64,000 bases of DNA from JAHRAW01 sp965262585 (GCA_965262585.1 OZ253546.1:930001-994000); one strand, 5' to 3'. Shown: positions 34,381-43,227, counted from the first letter of the stretch. Notes: generated by a model from the sequence alone, not told the origin. Translations and numbers: made by a program.

Positions 34381-35369
34381 GCACATTCACATTTGAAGCG
34401 CAACACATGGTTTCTAAAAACCTCGGCGGGAGTTTGATAGCCGAGGCACTTTCGGGGGGTATTATTATGCGCTTGTATGATGCGTGTAAAGTGCTCATCT
34501 GAGAGGGTTTTCAGGTCGGTTTTTCGGGGCAAGTTCCGGCGCAAGCGACCGATGGAATTTTCAACACCGCCCTTTTGCCAGGGCGCTCTGATGTCGCAGA
34601 AAAAGGTCTCAATACCGAGGGCATGGAGGTGGTAATGGCGGGCGAATTCAGTGCCGTTATCGAAGGTAATGGTTTGCCGCCATGTGGGTGGCAGCGGTGC
34701 CAGCAGGTCGCCGATAAGTTCGGCGATGGGCGCCGCGGATTTGCCGGCAGGGCGCGCCGCGAGCAGCAGGCGGGAGTGCCGTTCTTGGACAACCAGCAAG
34801 GCTTGACCGTAGGCGCTAAACAGCATCAGGTCGGCTTCCCAATGACCGGGGGTTTGTCGGTCGGTGGCGGTGTCTGGCCGCTCAGAGAGTGGCCGGCGTT
34901 GGGATATAGCGGGTGCTTTGCCGTTCAATTTGTGCCGGCGGCGGCTTCGTTTTGATCGGGCTTGGGGCAGATAATGGCGCCATGGATATTCTTTTTTACG
35001 AGCAATTTGGGCATAGACGAAGCGGTAGATGGTTTCGTAGGAAATGACTGGCCGCTGGTGCTTTCGGGCAAGTCCGGCGGACACCTGTTGGGGCGACCAG
35101 TCGTGTTTGAGCAAATCCAAAACTTCCTCGCGCAGCACCTCATCGCGGTCCAGCATAGAGCCTTGCCATCGCCGCGCCCGGGCTTTCAGGTCGGCATAGT
35201 CTTTCTCGTAGCCCTTGGTTGCAGAGCCATTGCGATTCAGTTCTCGCGACACCGTAGATGGCGCGCGATCCAGAGCTGCCGCGATTTGTCGGAGTGAGTG
35301 TCCCTTGGTGAGTAAGTAGGCCATTTCACAGCGCTCTTCAAGGGTGATCTGTTTGTAGTGATTTCCCAT
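34359..35369 (-). CDS. IS30-family transposase
   Basis: 336 residues. N-terminal helix-turn-helix (LTKGHSLRQIAAALDRAPST) and a DDE catalytic core with WEADLM, FDNGTEFARH and the Glu in ENSIGRLRR, as in IS30. The frame appears intact. The last codons (about nine residues, after RFKCE) and the TGA lie outside the left inverted repeat, inside the flanking ATTCCC palindrome, so the C terminus is partly target-encoded. Confidence 0.92.
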   Translation of the reverse strand: MGNHYKQITLEERCEMAYLLTKGHSLRQIAAALDRAPSTVSRELNRNGSATKGYEKDYADLKARARRWQGSMLDRDEVLREEVLDLLKHDWSPQQVSAGLARKHQRPVISYETIYRFVYAQIARKKEYPWRHYLPQARSKRSRRRHKLNGKAPAISQRRPLSERPDTATDRQTPGHWEADLMLFSAYGQALLVVQERHSRLLLAARPAGKSAAPIAELIGDLLAPLPPTWRQTITFDNGTEFARHYHLHALGIETFFCDIRAPWQKGGVENSIGRLRRNLPRKTDLKTLSDEHFTRIIQAHNNTPRKCLGYQTPAEVFRNHVLRFKCECAFPLSRE

Positions 35370-35411
35370 GGTAATACCGTAGCAGAGTGTTGCGCTTCGT
35401 TTGTGAATTCA
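34381..35411 (-). mobile_element. IS30-family insertion sequence with 6-bp target duplication
   Basis: Ends are imperfect inverted repeats (ATTCACATTTGAAGCGCAAC on the left; ATTCACAAACGAAGCGCAAC on the right, complementary strand; 19 of 22 positions agree including the following AC). The 1031-bp element is bounded by GGGAAT at 34375-34380 and 35412-35417. Removing it and one GGGAAT restores a continuous dispersed repeat, ATTCCCGCGAAAGCGGGAAT followed by CCAGTCAAACATG. Contains one transposase gene. Confidence 0.8.
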
Positions 35412-35535
35412 GGGAATCCAGTCAAACATGCCGGCGACAGCCGACTCATTATTTAGTTTTCTGGATTCCCGATACGATGAAAAATATGGTCGCTGGCGCT
35501 CCCTATTTTTCTATCGTTCGGGAATGACGGCGGGT
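35412..35535. repeat. Dispersed intergenic repeat, copy E, with long hairpin
   Basis: Right continuation of copy D (GGGAATCCAGTCAAACATGC), then a second unit at 35461-35535. ATTCCCGATACGATGAAAAA at 35465 pairs with TTTTTCTATCGTTCGGGAAT ending at 35525, a stem of roughly 20 bp with few mismatches. The unit overlaps the 3' end of cysQ. Confidence 0.75.
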
Positions 35536-36381
35536 GGGGAATGGGGGTGGTTGGATGCCGTGGGCGAGGGTGGTCCAGTCGAATTTGCGGTCGCCGCCGG
35601 CGAGGAACCAGGGGTTTAGGATGTTCGCTTTGTTGTATTCAAGGGGCTCGCCGGAGAGGGCGGTGACGCTGCCGCCGGCGGCTTCGAGTACGCAATGTGC
35701 TGCTGCGGTGTCCCATTCTGAGGTCGGGGCGAGGCGCGGATAGATGTCGGCCAGCCCTTCCGCCACCAGACAGATTTTCAGCGAACTGCCCATGCGGATG
35801 ATTTCCACTTGCTCGGCTTCATCGGCGAGGCGTGCGCGATAGGCTTCGACTGCCGACCCGGAATGGGAGCGGCTGGCTACCATGATGGCTTTTTTGGGAT
35901 TGTATTTTTTCACCTGAATGGGCACTTTGCCGTTCGCATCGGAGCGGAAGGCTTGCGTCGGCGTTTTTTGCGGCACGACTTCGCCGGCATAGTAACTGAC
36001 CCCCGTAACCGGCGCATGCACCACGCCCAGCACCGGGCGGTTTTCTTCAATCAGCGCGATGTTGACGGTGAATTGATCGCTGCGCCGGACGAATTCCTTG
36101 GTGCCGTCCAGCGGGTCGACGAGCCAGAAACGATTCCACCGCCGCCGCTCTGCGAAAGCCTCGGGGTCGGATTCTTCGGATAACAGCGGAATGTCGGGGT
36201 AAAGTTGACGCAGCCGCCGTTGGATGAGTTCATGGGCGCGGCGGTCGGCCTGAGTTAGCGGCGAACCGTCCTCTTTCATCTCGACTTCGAACTGGCCCGC
36301 GTAGACCTCCAGAATTTCCGCGCCCGCGTCAATGGCGATGTCGACCACTTGTTGTAATTCGTTATTCATGGGGTCATTCAT
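35503..36381 (-). CDS. cysQ: 3'(2'),5'-bisphosphate nucleotidase CysQ
   Basis: 292 residues, somewhat longer than E. coli CysQ (246). Inositol-monophosphatase fold: LLSEESDPEAF, the metal site LVDPLDGTKEF, and SEWDTAAAHCVLEAAGG. Hydrolyses PAP to AMP and inorganic phosphate in sulfur assimilation. The last residues (RRHSRTIEK) and the TAG stop are encoded by dispersed repeat copy E, so the C-terminal tail is a repeat-derived extension. The ATG at 36381 overlaps the end of the nudE remnant. Confidence 0.93.
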   Translation of the reverse strand: MNDPMNNELQQVVDIAIDAGAEILEVYAGQFEVEMKEDGSPLTQADRRAHELIQRRLRQLYPDIPLLSEESDPEAFAERRRWNRFWLVDPLDGTKEFVRRSDQFTVNIALIEENRPVLGVVHAPVTGVSYYAGEVVPQKTPTQAFRSDANGKVPIQVKKYNPKKAIMVASRSHSGSAVEAYRARLADEAEQVEIIRMGSSLKICLVAEGLADIYPRLAPTSEWDTAAAHCVLEAAGGSVTALSGEPLEYNKANILNPWFLAGGDRKFDWTTLAHGIQPPPFPTRRHSRTIEK

Positions 36382-36478
36382 GGACGCGGGGCCATTCTAC
36401 TTGTTGCAGCGGTTCTGCTTCGTCGCCCTGGAGTTTGACGGGGTATAGTTCGGTGGCGATGGTGAACAGGCGGCTTCG
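36374..36478 (-). pseudogene. nudE: C-terminal remnant of a NudE-like Nudix hydrolase
   Basis: About 34 codons before a TGA that overlaps the cysQ start. They encode RSRLFTIATELYPVKLQGDE followed by AEPLQQVEWPRVHE. This matches the region after the Nudix box of NudE proteins (pattern LYPxxLxGDEPEPLxVVxWP), a gene commonly adjacent to cysQ in gammaproteobacteria. The frame is closed by a stop about 17 codons upstream and no Nudix box is found, so the gene is truncated at both ends. Identification rests on my recall of NudE. Confidence 0.6.
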
Positions 36479-36558
36479 GGCAATTACCGAGCACGATAAA
36501 AAATTTTTGGTTTTGAGTCATCTGCGTTGATGATGCCTGTAAAATCGTTGATCCGCAA

Positions 36559-37737
36559 ATGCCCGACGCTGGCTTTGACATAAAATTTGAATGGCGCATT
36601 TCGGCCTCATCACCACCACGGGGACTCTGCCACTTGTCAGCAACGCCCGAAAATCCCCCGACCTCTCCCCTGAAAGGCTACCAACGCCGGGTGGCCGCCG
36701 GCGAATTGCGCGTCGACCGCTCTCAACTGGCGGCCGTCCGGCAACTCAACGCCCTGCAGCGTACGCTGGTTTCCGGCAAACAAAAACCCGGCGTGGTAGC
36801 GCGCCTGCTGGGACGCCAATGGCATCGACGCCGGGGCATTTACCTGTGGGGCGGGGTCGGCACCGGAAAGACTTTGTTGATGGATTTGTTTTACCACGCC
36901 CTTCCCGAAACGATGGGCAAACGAATTCACTACCATCGCTTCATGCAGTGGGTGCACGATGAAAAGAATGGCATTCAAGCGCGGCAAGATCCTCTGGCGA
37001 TTATTGCCGCGCAACTGGCGGCGCGGCATCGGGTGCTGTGTCTGGACGAGTTTTCGGTCACCGACATCACCGATGCGATGATACTGTCGGGGTTGTTGCA
37101 TCAGTTGTTCGAGCGCAACGTGGCACTCATCACCACTTCCAACACCCACCCCGACTACCTCTACCGGGACGGCCTGCAACGCCAACGCTTCCTGCCGGCC
37201 ATCGAGTTGCTGAAAGAACAAACCCGCATCGTCAAGGTGGACGGCGGCAATGACTATCGAATGGATTACCTGAAGTCCGAAGCGCTCTATCATGTCCCCC
37301 ACGACGAGAACGCGATGCGCGCGTTGCGACAAAGTTTTATCGGGCTTGAGGGCGGCGAGTCGCAGGATGCTTTGTTGTTGGCCGGACGCGAAGTGGAGGT
37401 CATCGCCGTGGGGCGGGGCACGGTGTGGTTCAGTTTCGATGCGCTGTGTCTGGGCAACCGCTCAAAACTCGATTACATCGAACTGTCCAAACGATTCCAC
37501 ACGGTGATGCTTTCCGACATACCGGTATTGGACGCCGACCACGATGACTCGGCGCGACGCTTCATTGAACTGGTGGATGAATTGTACGACCGGGGGGTCA
37601 ACCTGATGGTGTCGGCGGCACGCACGCCGGAGAATTTGTATCACGGCAAACGATTGCGGGAACCATTCAAGCGCACCGCAAGCCGCCTGCGGGAGATGGG
37701 TTCCAATGAATATCTGGCGCGGCCTCATCTTTTGTAG
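36559..37737 (+). CDS. zapE: Cell division protein ZapE / AFG1-like ATPase
   Basis: Up to 392 residues. AFG1 family P-loop (LWGGVGTGKTLLMDLFYHAL), Walker B VLCLDEFSVTDITDAMI, TTSNTHPDYLYRDGLQR and the C-terminal RTASRLREMGSNEYL are diagnostic. ZapE is an ATPase that destabilises FtsZ polymers and helps division under stress. The conserved part begins near SPLKGYQRRV. A TTG at 36634 would give a 367-residue protein and may be the true start, because the first 25 residues look non-conserved and no ATG with a ribosome site is nearby. Confidence 0.88.
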   Translation: MPDAGFDIKFEWRISASSPPRGLCHLSATPENPPTSPLKGYQRRVAAGELRVDRSQLAAVRQLNALQRTLVSGKQKPGVVARLLGRQWHRRRGIYLWGGVGTGKTLLMDLFYHALPETMGKRIHYHRFMQWVHDEKNGIQARQDPLAIIAAQLAARHRVLCLDEFSVTDITDAMILSGLLHQLFERNVALITTSNTHPDYLYRDGLQRQRFLPAIELLKEQTRIVKVDGGNDYRMDYLKSEALYHVPHDENAMRALRQSFIGLEGGESQDALLLAGREVEVIAVGRGTVWFSFDALCLGNRSKLDYIELSKRFHTVMLSDIPVLDADHDDSARRFIELVDELYDRGVNLMVSAARTPENLYHGKRLREPFKRTASRLREMGSNEYLARPHLL

Positions 37738-37925
37738 CGCGGTTTAGAAAATACTGGCTCCTGTGGGAAAACTCACAGACCACGGAGGCACCAAAGAATA
37801 AAGTGCGTGGGCGATGTGGATCACAACCAAACTTGATCCCGTTGCATAACAGGAGCCGGCGCAGGGCGCATTGAAGTGCTTTTCAACGGTTTATTTTTTT
37901 TTAGTTCAGAAACAGGAGTATTATC

Positions 37926-38324
37926 ATGACTACACAAAACGCAGCGTCCGTTAGTGGACGCAACTTTGGACGATTTTTTCAGTATGCCTTGACCGCTTTG
38001 ATGCTGAGCGCATTTTCCGGCACGGCACTGGCCGAAAAAATCAACCTCAACACCGCCAGCGTCGAAGCGCTGCAGTATATCCCCGGCATCGGCCCGGGTA
38101 AATCGGCGGAAATCATCCGTGTGCGAGAGGAAACCGGCGGCTTCAAGACTTTGGAAGACTTGCTGGTGGTGCCCGGAATCGGCGAGAAAACCCTGCTCGA
38201 CATCAAGAAATTTGGTGCGCTGGACAGCGGAGTGTCAGCCCTGACCGAGGAGATGGAAGCCAACCCGCCAAAGAGCGTATCGGCAAAGCAAAAAAGCGTT
38301 GATGAAACGAGTGCGAGCGGTTAA
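37926..38324 (+). CDS. ComEA-like helix-hairpin-helix protein
   Basis: 132 residues with a signal peptide or N-terminal anchor (YALTALMLSAFSGTALA) and a tandem helix-hairpin-helix domain: INLNTASVEALQYIPGIGP and LEDLLVVPGIGEKTLLDI. ComEA proteins bind incoming DNA in the periplasm during natural transformation; single-domain homologues also occur in non-competent species. AGGAG lies nine bases before the ATG. The 37738-37925 leader contains a 9-bp inverted repeat GGCTCCTGT..ACAGGAGCC (37756-37764/37849-37857). A terminator follows. Confidence 0.85.
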   Translation: MTTQNAASVSGRNFGRFFQYALTALMLSAFSGTALAEKINLNTASVEALQYIPGIGPGKSAEIIRVREETGGFKTLEDLLVVPGIGEKTLLDIKKFGALDSGVSALTEEMEANPPKSVSAKQKSVDETSASG

Positions 38325-38357
38325 AAGTTTCTCACTGCTGTATTATTGCTACATTAT

Positions 38358-38387
38358 GGGGGGCCGGCAACGGCCCCCTTTTTTTTT
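38358..38387 (+). terminator. Rho-independent terminator of the ComEA-like gene
   Basis: GGGGGCCG-GCAA-CGGCCCCC (38359-38378), a perfect 8-bp GC stem with a GNRA loop, followed by nine T. Confidence 0.95.
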
Positions 38388-38433
38388 GGTTGTATTTTTC
38401 CCATAAGGAGCGGCGTAGCCAGACAACCGCGCG

Positions 38434-39504
38434 TTATGGGGCGAGTAGTTTGAGGGGGTCTTGGGGGTCGATGCCGTTCATGAATACTTTGCCTCGATCG
38501 CGGTGGGCGACTTGGTAAATCAGTCCCAGCCAGTTGTTGGCGATGGCTTTGCCGGTGTCGGTCCAGGTGTTGTCGACCCATTTCATTACTTGATCTTCGG
38601 GAAACTCAGGCGGATCAGTGGAGTTGCCGGCGGCGGCTATCGCCAGTTGTTTATACTCGTTCAATAAACGCGCCGCTTCGCCGAAAAAATAATTTTCCGG
38701 AAAAGGGGGATAGTCGCGGATGCCTTTGCTGAAACGCCCCACTTCGCGGCGGTATTCTTTGAGCAGGCTCACCGAATCGTATTCGGGATGCCCTTGGAAA
38801 AACACGAAGCGCAGGCCGTCCGGGCTTGTGCCGAGGTGCAGGTTGGCTTGTTTGCTGGCGGCAAGCACCAACAGTCCGGCTTTTTCAAATTGTTCGGTGT
38901 TGACTTCGTAGACGTGGGAATGCGGTGCGTCGAAGCGCGTGTTGATGTTGGCAATCAGGGGATGACGCCGGTCGGCAATGCGGTTGGAATACACGCCCCA
39001 GCGTTTGTGCGGTAACTTATAACGTTCGAAATTCCAGGACATCTGCGCGATGGCGTGGGTCGCAAGGCAGGAGCACATCACCGAACAAACATGGTCGCGG
39101 GCCCAGCGTACCACTTCTTCCAGCGGCGCCCAGAACGGCTCTTTGGAGATGTCGGTCTCGGCGGGGTTGGCGCCGGAGATGATCAGCGCATCCAGCCCCT
39201 CTTGCTTCAGTTGAGCGAAATCGCGGTAGTATTTTTCGATGTGCGCACGGGCTTTCTCGCCACGCGGGATTTCCGCGAAGGTGAACGGATGCACATAAAA
39301 CTGCGCTATGCGATTGCACGAACCAATCAAACGCAAGAACTGACGCTCGGTGGCTTGCAACGCAGCATCGGGCATCATATTGAGAAACCCGATGTGCAGT
39401 TCGCGGATGTCCTGAGTGTGGGCGCGCTGCGGATCCAGCACTTCCTGTCCCTCTGCGCGCAGGCGCGCGAAACTGGGCAGGTCGGAATGGGCGATGAGCG
39501 GCAT
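38434..39504 (-). CDS. metA: Homoserine O-acyltransferase, MetA (succinyl) family
   Basis: 356 residues, longer than E. coli MetA (309). Conserved HIGFLNMMPDAALQATERQF, catalytic Cys in CSCLATHA, GVYSNRI and FVFFQGHPEYDS with the catalytic His/Glu region. Activates homoserine for methionine synthesis. The specificity loop reads GANPAE rather than the GAPLG or GAPVE of classical succinyl and acetyl enzymes, so the acyl donor is uncertain. It is the last gene of a four-gene minus run (MidA-like, uppP, ATPase, metA), ten bases after the ATPase stop. Confidence 0.88.
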   Translation of the reverse strand: MPLIAHSDLPSFARLRAEGQEVLDPQRAHTQDIRELHIGFLNMMPDAALQATERQFLRLIGSCNRIAQFYVHPFTFAEIPRGEKARAHIEKYYRDFAQLKQEGLDALIISGANPAETDISKEPFWAPLEEVVRWARDHVCSVMCSCLATHAIAQMSWNFERYKLPHKRWGVYSNRIADRRHPLIANINTRFDAPHSHVYEVNTEQFEKAGLLVLAASKQANLHLGTSPDGLRFVFFQGHPEYDSVSLLKEYRREVGRFSKGIRDYPPFPENYFFGEAARLLNEYKQLAIAAAGNSTDPPEFPEDQVMKWVDNTWTDTGKAIANNWLGLIYQVAHRDRGKVFMNGIDPQDPLKLLAP

Positions 39505-39514
39505 TGCGGTGGGC

Positions 39515-40363
39515 TTAGTTGCCGCCGCCGTTGATGGCGTCGCACACCAGGTCGATGAAGTCGGCCTCGTCTCGCAATTCGCAAATTCGTTTGGCGTCTA
39601 TGGTGTATCCGTGACGGTCGGCGAGTTCTTGATATTTCGGCCTACGGTGTTCGAGCAGTTTGGGAAACAACCATTGCATAAATTCATCCGGGACGATTTC
39701 ATCGGCGGATTTCAGATGGTTGCTGTCGATAAATTCGGGCAGGTATCGCTCGACAAATTGGTCGGCGTAATACATCGGCTTGGGGTGCTTTCGGGCGCGC
39801 TCCAGGAGCGTGTGCTCCAGGTCATCGTCGGCACGCAGGTACAACACCAGCGTTTCGCGCGACAGCAGATTCCAGCATTCCTCATCGCCCAGTTCGCAGA
39901 TGCTGCCGCCGGCGTCGTTGAGGAAATTCGGATAGCCGTAGATTGTGCGCCCCTTGCGGATGAAATCTTCCACATCCCGCATGGCGTCCGCTTCGGCGGT
40001 GCGGAACAGCCGCTGGCGGCGTTTGAATTCATCCACGCTCAGCCCGCCCAGTTCGGGGTTGCCAATCTTGCCGAGAAAGTGGGAGATAATTCTCAGGTTG
40101 TTAATGGAAATGTTGTTGCGAATGTAGATGAGGTCGCGCCGCAACAGGTCGCGTAAAAACTCCTGCTCCATGGCCTTGCCCTTAATGAAATCGCGAATCG
40201 GCTCGTTCAAGTATCTCGTGCCGATGCGGTAGTCCCCGGAATAATGAAACCACTTATCCCTCGGCAGTATATGGGCGAGGGTGGTCTTGCCGACGCCGGA
40301 CATACCAAGCAGCGTCACGGCCTTGTTCGGCCAACGGCGAAATTCGGCGCAGGTTTTTTTCAT
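39515..40363 (-). CDS. P-loop ATPase of unknown function
   Basis: 282 residues from the ATG at 40363. Walker A is LLGMSGVGKTTLAHI; the rest is rich in Arg/Asp and aromatic residues (MYYADQFVERYLPEF, DEFMQWLFPKLLEHRRPKY). It reads like a small kinase- or GTPase-related ATPase (phosphate-group transfer fold), but I do not recognise a named family. Between uppP and metA. Frame open far upstream is antisense of uppP and not part of the gene. Confidence 0.75.
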   Translation of the reverse strand: MKKTCAEFRRWPNKAVTLLGMSGVGKTTLAHILPRDKWFHYSGDYRIGTRYLNEPIRDFIKGKAMEQEFLRDLLRRDLIYIRNNISINNLRIISHFLGKIGNPELGGLSVDEFKRRQRLFRTAEADAMRDVEDFIRKGRTIYGYPNFLNDAGGSICELGDEECWNLLSRETLVLYLRADDDLEHTLLERARKHPKPMYYADQFVERYLPEFIDSNHLKSADEIVPDEFMQWLFPKLLEHRRPKYQELADRHGYTIDAKRICELRDEADFIDLVCDAINGGGN

Positions 40364-40389
40364 AACGGCGGAAGTATAAAGGGGCGATT

Positions 40390-41190
40390 TTACAGGAAGA
40401 CCAGCAACAAAATCACACCGAGAACCACGCGGTAGATGACGAATGGCAACAGGCTGTGGTGTCGCAAAAAACCCAGAAACCAGTGGATGCAGCCGAACGC
40501 CACCACCGCGGAGACGGCGGTGGCGAAAACCAAAACGCCCCAGCGAACCGGTACCCCGCCGTGGATGAGTGCGCGGGTTTGCCAGAGGCCGGCCAGCATG
40601 ATCACCGGTATCGCCATCAAAAACGAAAAGCGCGCTGCGGCTTCGCGGGTCAAGCCCAACAGCAGCCCGGCGGAGATGGTGATGCCGGAACGCGAGGTGC
40701 CCGGAATTAATGCCAACGCCTGCGCACAGCCAATCACTATGGCATCCCGCCAACGCAGCGTGTCGATGTTTCGCCGCTTCGGCCCCAGATAGTCCGCCAG
40801 CCCCAGCAGCACGCCGAACCCCAGCGTGGCCGCCGCCACCGGAAGCGGTGCGCGCAACAGCCGGGTGACGGTGTCTTCAAACACGAGCCCGGCCAGCCCG
40901 GTGATGCAGGTGGCGATGAGGATCGACCACGCCAGTTTGCTGTGGGGAGTGGGCGGGTGGCCGGTTATGGAACGCCCCCAGTCGGTCAGGATTATGCGCA
41001 CATCCCGGCGAAAATAAACCAGCACCGCCAGCAAAGTACCGACGTGCACCGCCACATCGAAGCCCAGCCCCTGGTCGGGCCAGCCGGTCAGCCACGGCAG
41101 CAACACCAAATGGCCGGAACTGGAAACCGGCAGGAACTCGGTCAGCCCCTGAAGCAACGCCAGCCACAAAGCCTGAAAGTAATCGTTCAT
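40390..41190 (-). CDS. uppP: Undecaprenyl-diphosphatase
   Basis: 266 residues with about eight membrane helices. The two family signatures are present: LLQGLTEFLPVSSSGHLVLL near the N terminus and ALIPGTSRSGITISAGLLLG in the middle. Recycles undecaprenyl pyrophosphate for peptidoglycan synthesis; confers bacitracin tolerance. Nine bases after the MidA-like gene. Confidence 0.96.
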   Translation of the reverse strand: MNDYFQALWLALLQGLTEFLPVSSSGHLVLLPWLTGWPDQGLGFDVAVHVGTLLAVLVYFRRDVRIILTDWGRSITGHPPTPHSKLAWSILIATCITGLAGLVFEDTVTRLLRAPLPVAAATLGFGVLLGLADYLGPKRRNIDTLRWRDAIVIGCAQALALIPGTSRSGITISAGLLLGLTREAAARFSFLMAIPVIMLAGLWQTRALIHGGVPVRWGVLVFATAVSAVVAFGCIHWFLGFLRHHSLLPFVIYRVVLGVILLLVFL

Positions 41191-41199
41191 GGCACAGGA

Positions 41200-42372
41200 T
41201 TACAACCGCCCACGGCGGTCTTGCATGGAAAACCCGTCCAATGGACGGCGATAATTTCGGCTGAAAGCGATCACCTTGAAGAGTTCACCCATTTCGTGTG
41301 GCATGGTCAGTTTTTGGATTTCCCGGGACATGGCAAGCGATTGTTGTGGATTCATCTCGGCGCAATTTTGATATTCCGCCAGTCGCTCCAGCATCCCCAG
41401 CGACAGCAGGAATGCGCCCTGGGATGCGAAACCGGCGAGCGCCATTTCCACCTCCTGCGCGGCCTCGGAGATCGCCGTGAAATCGATATGAACCGAGATG
41501 TCCTGCAGCCCGGGATGAAAAAACGGATCATCGTGGGCGGCATGGCGATAATGACACATTAATGTACCGTGGCGGCGTTGCGGATGGTAAAACTCGCGGC
41601 GCGGGAATCCATAGTCGATGAGTAGCATGACACCGGTGTTTATTTTTTCGCCCACGGAACGAACCCAGGCCTCGGCGCGCAGCCCGATTTCACTGCGGTA
41701 GCCCTCCGCCAGCCCGGCAAGGCGGGCCTGCAAAAATTCGGGCAACGGGCGGGTGGATTTCGCCCAATGGAAGCGGCCTTCGTGCACCGCAACGCCGAGG
41801 GCCAGTGCCTCGCCACTTTCGCCGATTTCAAAGCGCATCGCCGGCATCGCATCGAGCACCTCGTTGGCCAGCACTATGCCGTCAAACGGATCCGGCGGCA
41901 GTTGCTCCAGCCAATGAACGCACGCGCCCAGCGAACCGCAGCGGCCGGCGATGGTTTCACGCTGACGCGCCCGCAACGCCGCGCTGGTCTCGAGGATGAA
42001 GTATCGTTCGGGTGGCCGCCCCAGCGCATCCATGGCCATCAGCAGGTCGGCGGCCAGTTGGCCGGTGCCGGCGCCGAACTCGAGCAAGTCGCCGTGGCCG
42101 ATTTCCGATAGCACCGCAACGCATTCCCCGGCCAGACAGCGCGCCAGCAAGTCGCCCATGAGCGGCGCGGTCACAAAATCCCCGGGCGCGCCGAACTTGG
42201 GCAGGCCGGTGCTGTAATAGCCGAGCCCCGGCGCGTATAACGCTTGCTCCATGAAGCGGTCGAAACCGATCCAGCCGTGTTGGCGGGCGATGTGCTGGCG
42301 AATGTTTTCGCTTACGCGGGCGGAATGACGCTGGTCTTCAGCGCTAGTTTCGGCGCCAAGTTCAGCCAGCAT
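41200..42372 (-). CDS. SAM-dependent methyltransferase, MidA/NDUFAF7 family
   Basis: 390 residues. The start IRQHIARQHGWIGFDRFMEQ and YAPGLGYYSTGLPKFGAPGDFVT-like region (with FVTAPLMG), LLEFGAGTGQLAADLL for SAM, and LLIDYGFPRREFYHPQRRHG are typical of the DUF185 family, whose mitochondrial member NDUFAF7 methylates an Arg in complex I. Bacterial substrate unknown. Divergent from the pteridine reductase gene across 110 bp. Confidence 0.88.
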   Translation of the reverse strand: MLAELGAETSAEDQRHSARVSENIRQHIARQHGWIGFDRFMEQALYAPGLGYYSTGLPKFGAPGDFVTAPLMGDLLARCLAGECVAVLSEIGHGDLLEFGAGTGQLAADLLMAMDALGRPPERYFILETSAALRARQRETIAGRCGSLGACVHWLEQLPPDPFDGIVLANEVLDAMPAMRFEIGESGEALALGVAVHEGRFHWAKSTRPLPEFLQARLAGLAEGYRSEIGLRAEAWVRSVGEKINTGVMLLIDYGFPRREFYHPQRRHGTLMCHYRHAAHDDPFFHPGLQDISVHIDFTAISEAAQEVEMALAGFASQGAFLLSLGMLERLAEYQNCAEMNPQQSLAMSREIQKLTMPHEMGELFKVIAFSRNYRRPLDGFSMQDRRGRL

Positions 42373-42483
42373 TACCGGAACAAAGCCGGGAGCATCCGGG
42401 CGGTGCTAAAATAGCCGCTACTCGGTACAATATATTGTGGCATTGCAGGTCGCATTCATCCAACCAACGGGTACAAACAAATT

Positions 42484-43227
42484 ATGGCCAGTTTACAGGA
42501 CAAAGTGGCGCTCATCACCGGCGGTTCCCGGCGAATCGGCGCCAGCACCGCGCGCATGCTGCACGGATGCGGGATGAAATTGGTGATTCATTACCGCCGC
42601 AGCGCCGACCACGCCGAAGCGTTGCGCGCCGAATTGTGCGACACGCGCCCCAAATCGGTGATGCTGATCCGCGGCGACCTCACGGAAATTGCCAAGGTCA
42701 AGAATCTGGTGCGCCAGTGCGCCGCCGAATTCGGGCGGCTGGATGCGCTGATTAACAACGCCTCGGTTTTCTTCCCCACGCCGATTGGCTCGGCGGGTGA
42801 AGACCAGTGGCAACTGATCATGGAAACCAATCTCAAAGCGCCATTTTTCTTGAGTCAGGCGGCGGCGCCCTACCTAAAAAAAACCCGTGGCGCCATCGTC
42901 AACATCACCGACATCTATGTCCACCGACCACTCGCAGAACACGCCATTTATTGCGCATCCAAAGCCGGACTGTGGTCGCTGACCCAATCCCTCGCCCACG
43001 AACTCAGCCCGGAGATTCGCGTCAACGCGGTAGCACCGGGAGCGATTATGTGGCCCGAAAACGACACCGACGAAATCTCCCACCAACGACTGGTATCACG
43101 CACCCCTCTACGCCGCATCGGCGACGCCGACGACATCGCCCGAGCGGTGAAATTCCTGCTAACTGACGCAAGATTCATCACCGGACAAATGATCAATGTA
43201 GACGGCGGACGCACGGTGGTGCCTTAA
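42484..43227 (+). CDS. Pteridine reductase / FolM-like short-chain dehydrogenase
   Basis: 247 residues. The nucleotide motif TGGSRRIGAS is the TGx3RIG variant characteristic of pteridine reductases; NNASVFFPTPIG replaces the classical NNAG loop. Catalytic Tyr-x3-Lys is in AIYCASKAGLW and the C-terminal GQMINVDGGRTVV is typical SDR. Reduces dihydropterins with NADPH. Encoded just before the low-GC unknown pair. Confidence 0.85.
   Translation: MASLQDKVALITGGSRRIGASTARMLHGCGMKLVIHYRRSADHAEALRAELCDTRPKSVMLIRGDLTEIAKVKNLVRQCAAEFGRLDALINNASVFFPTPIGSAGEDQWQLIMETNLKAPFFLSQAAAPYLKKTRGAIVNITDIYVHRPLAEHAIYCASKAGLWSLTQSLAHELSPEIRVNAVAPGAIMWPENDTDEISHQRLVSRTPLRRIGDADDIARAVKFLLTDARFITGQMINVDGGRTVVP

Noticed and set aside
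34238..35408. A larger composite element from GTGTGAATTAA at 34238 to TTTGTGAATT at 35408
   Set aside because: The true IS termini are the longer GAAGCGCAACAC-containing repeats at 34385 and 35408, flanked by GGGAAT; the left TGTGAATTAA belongs to a separate hairpin.
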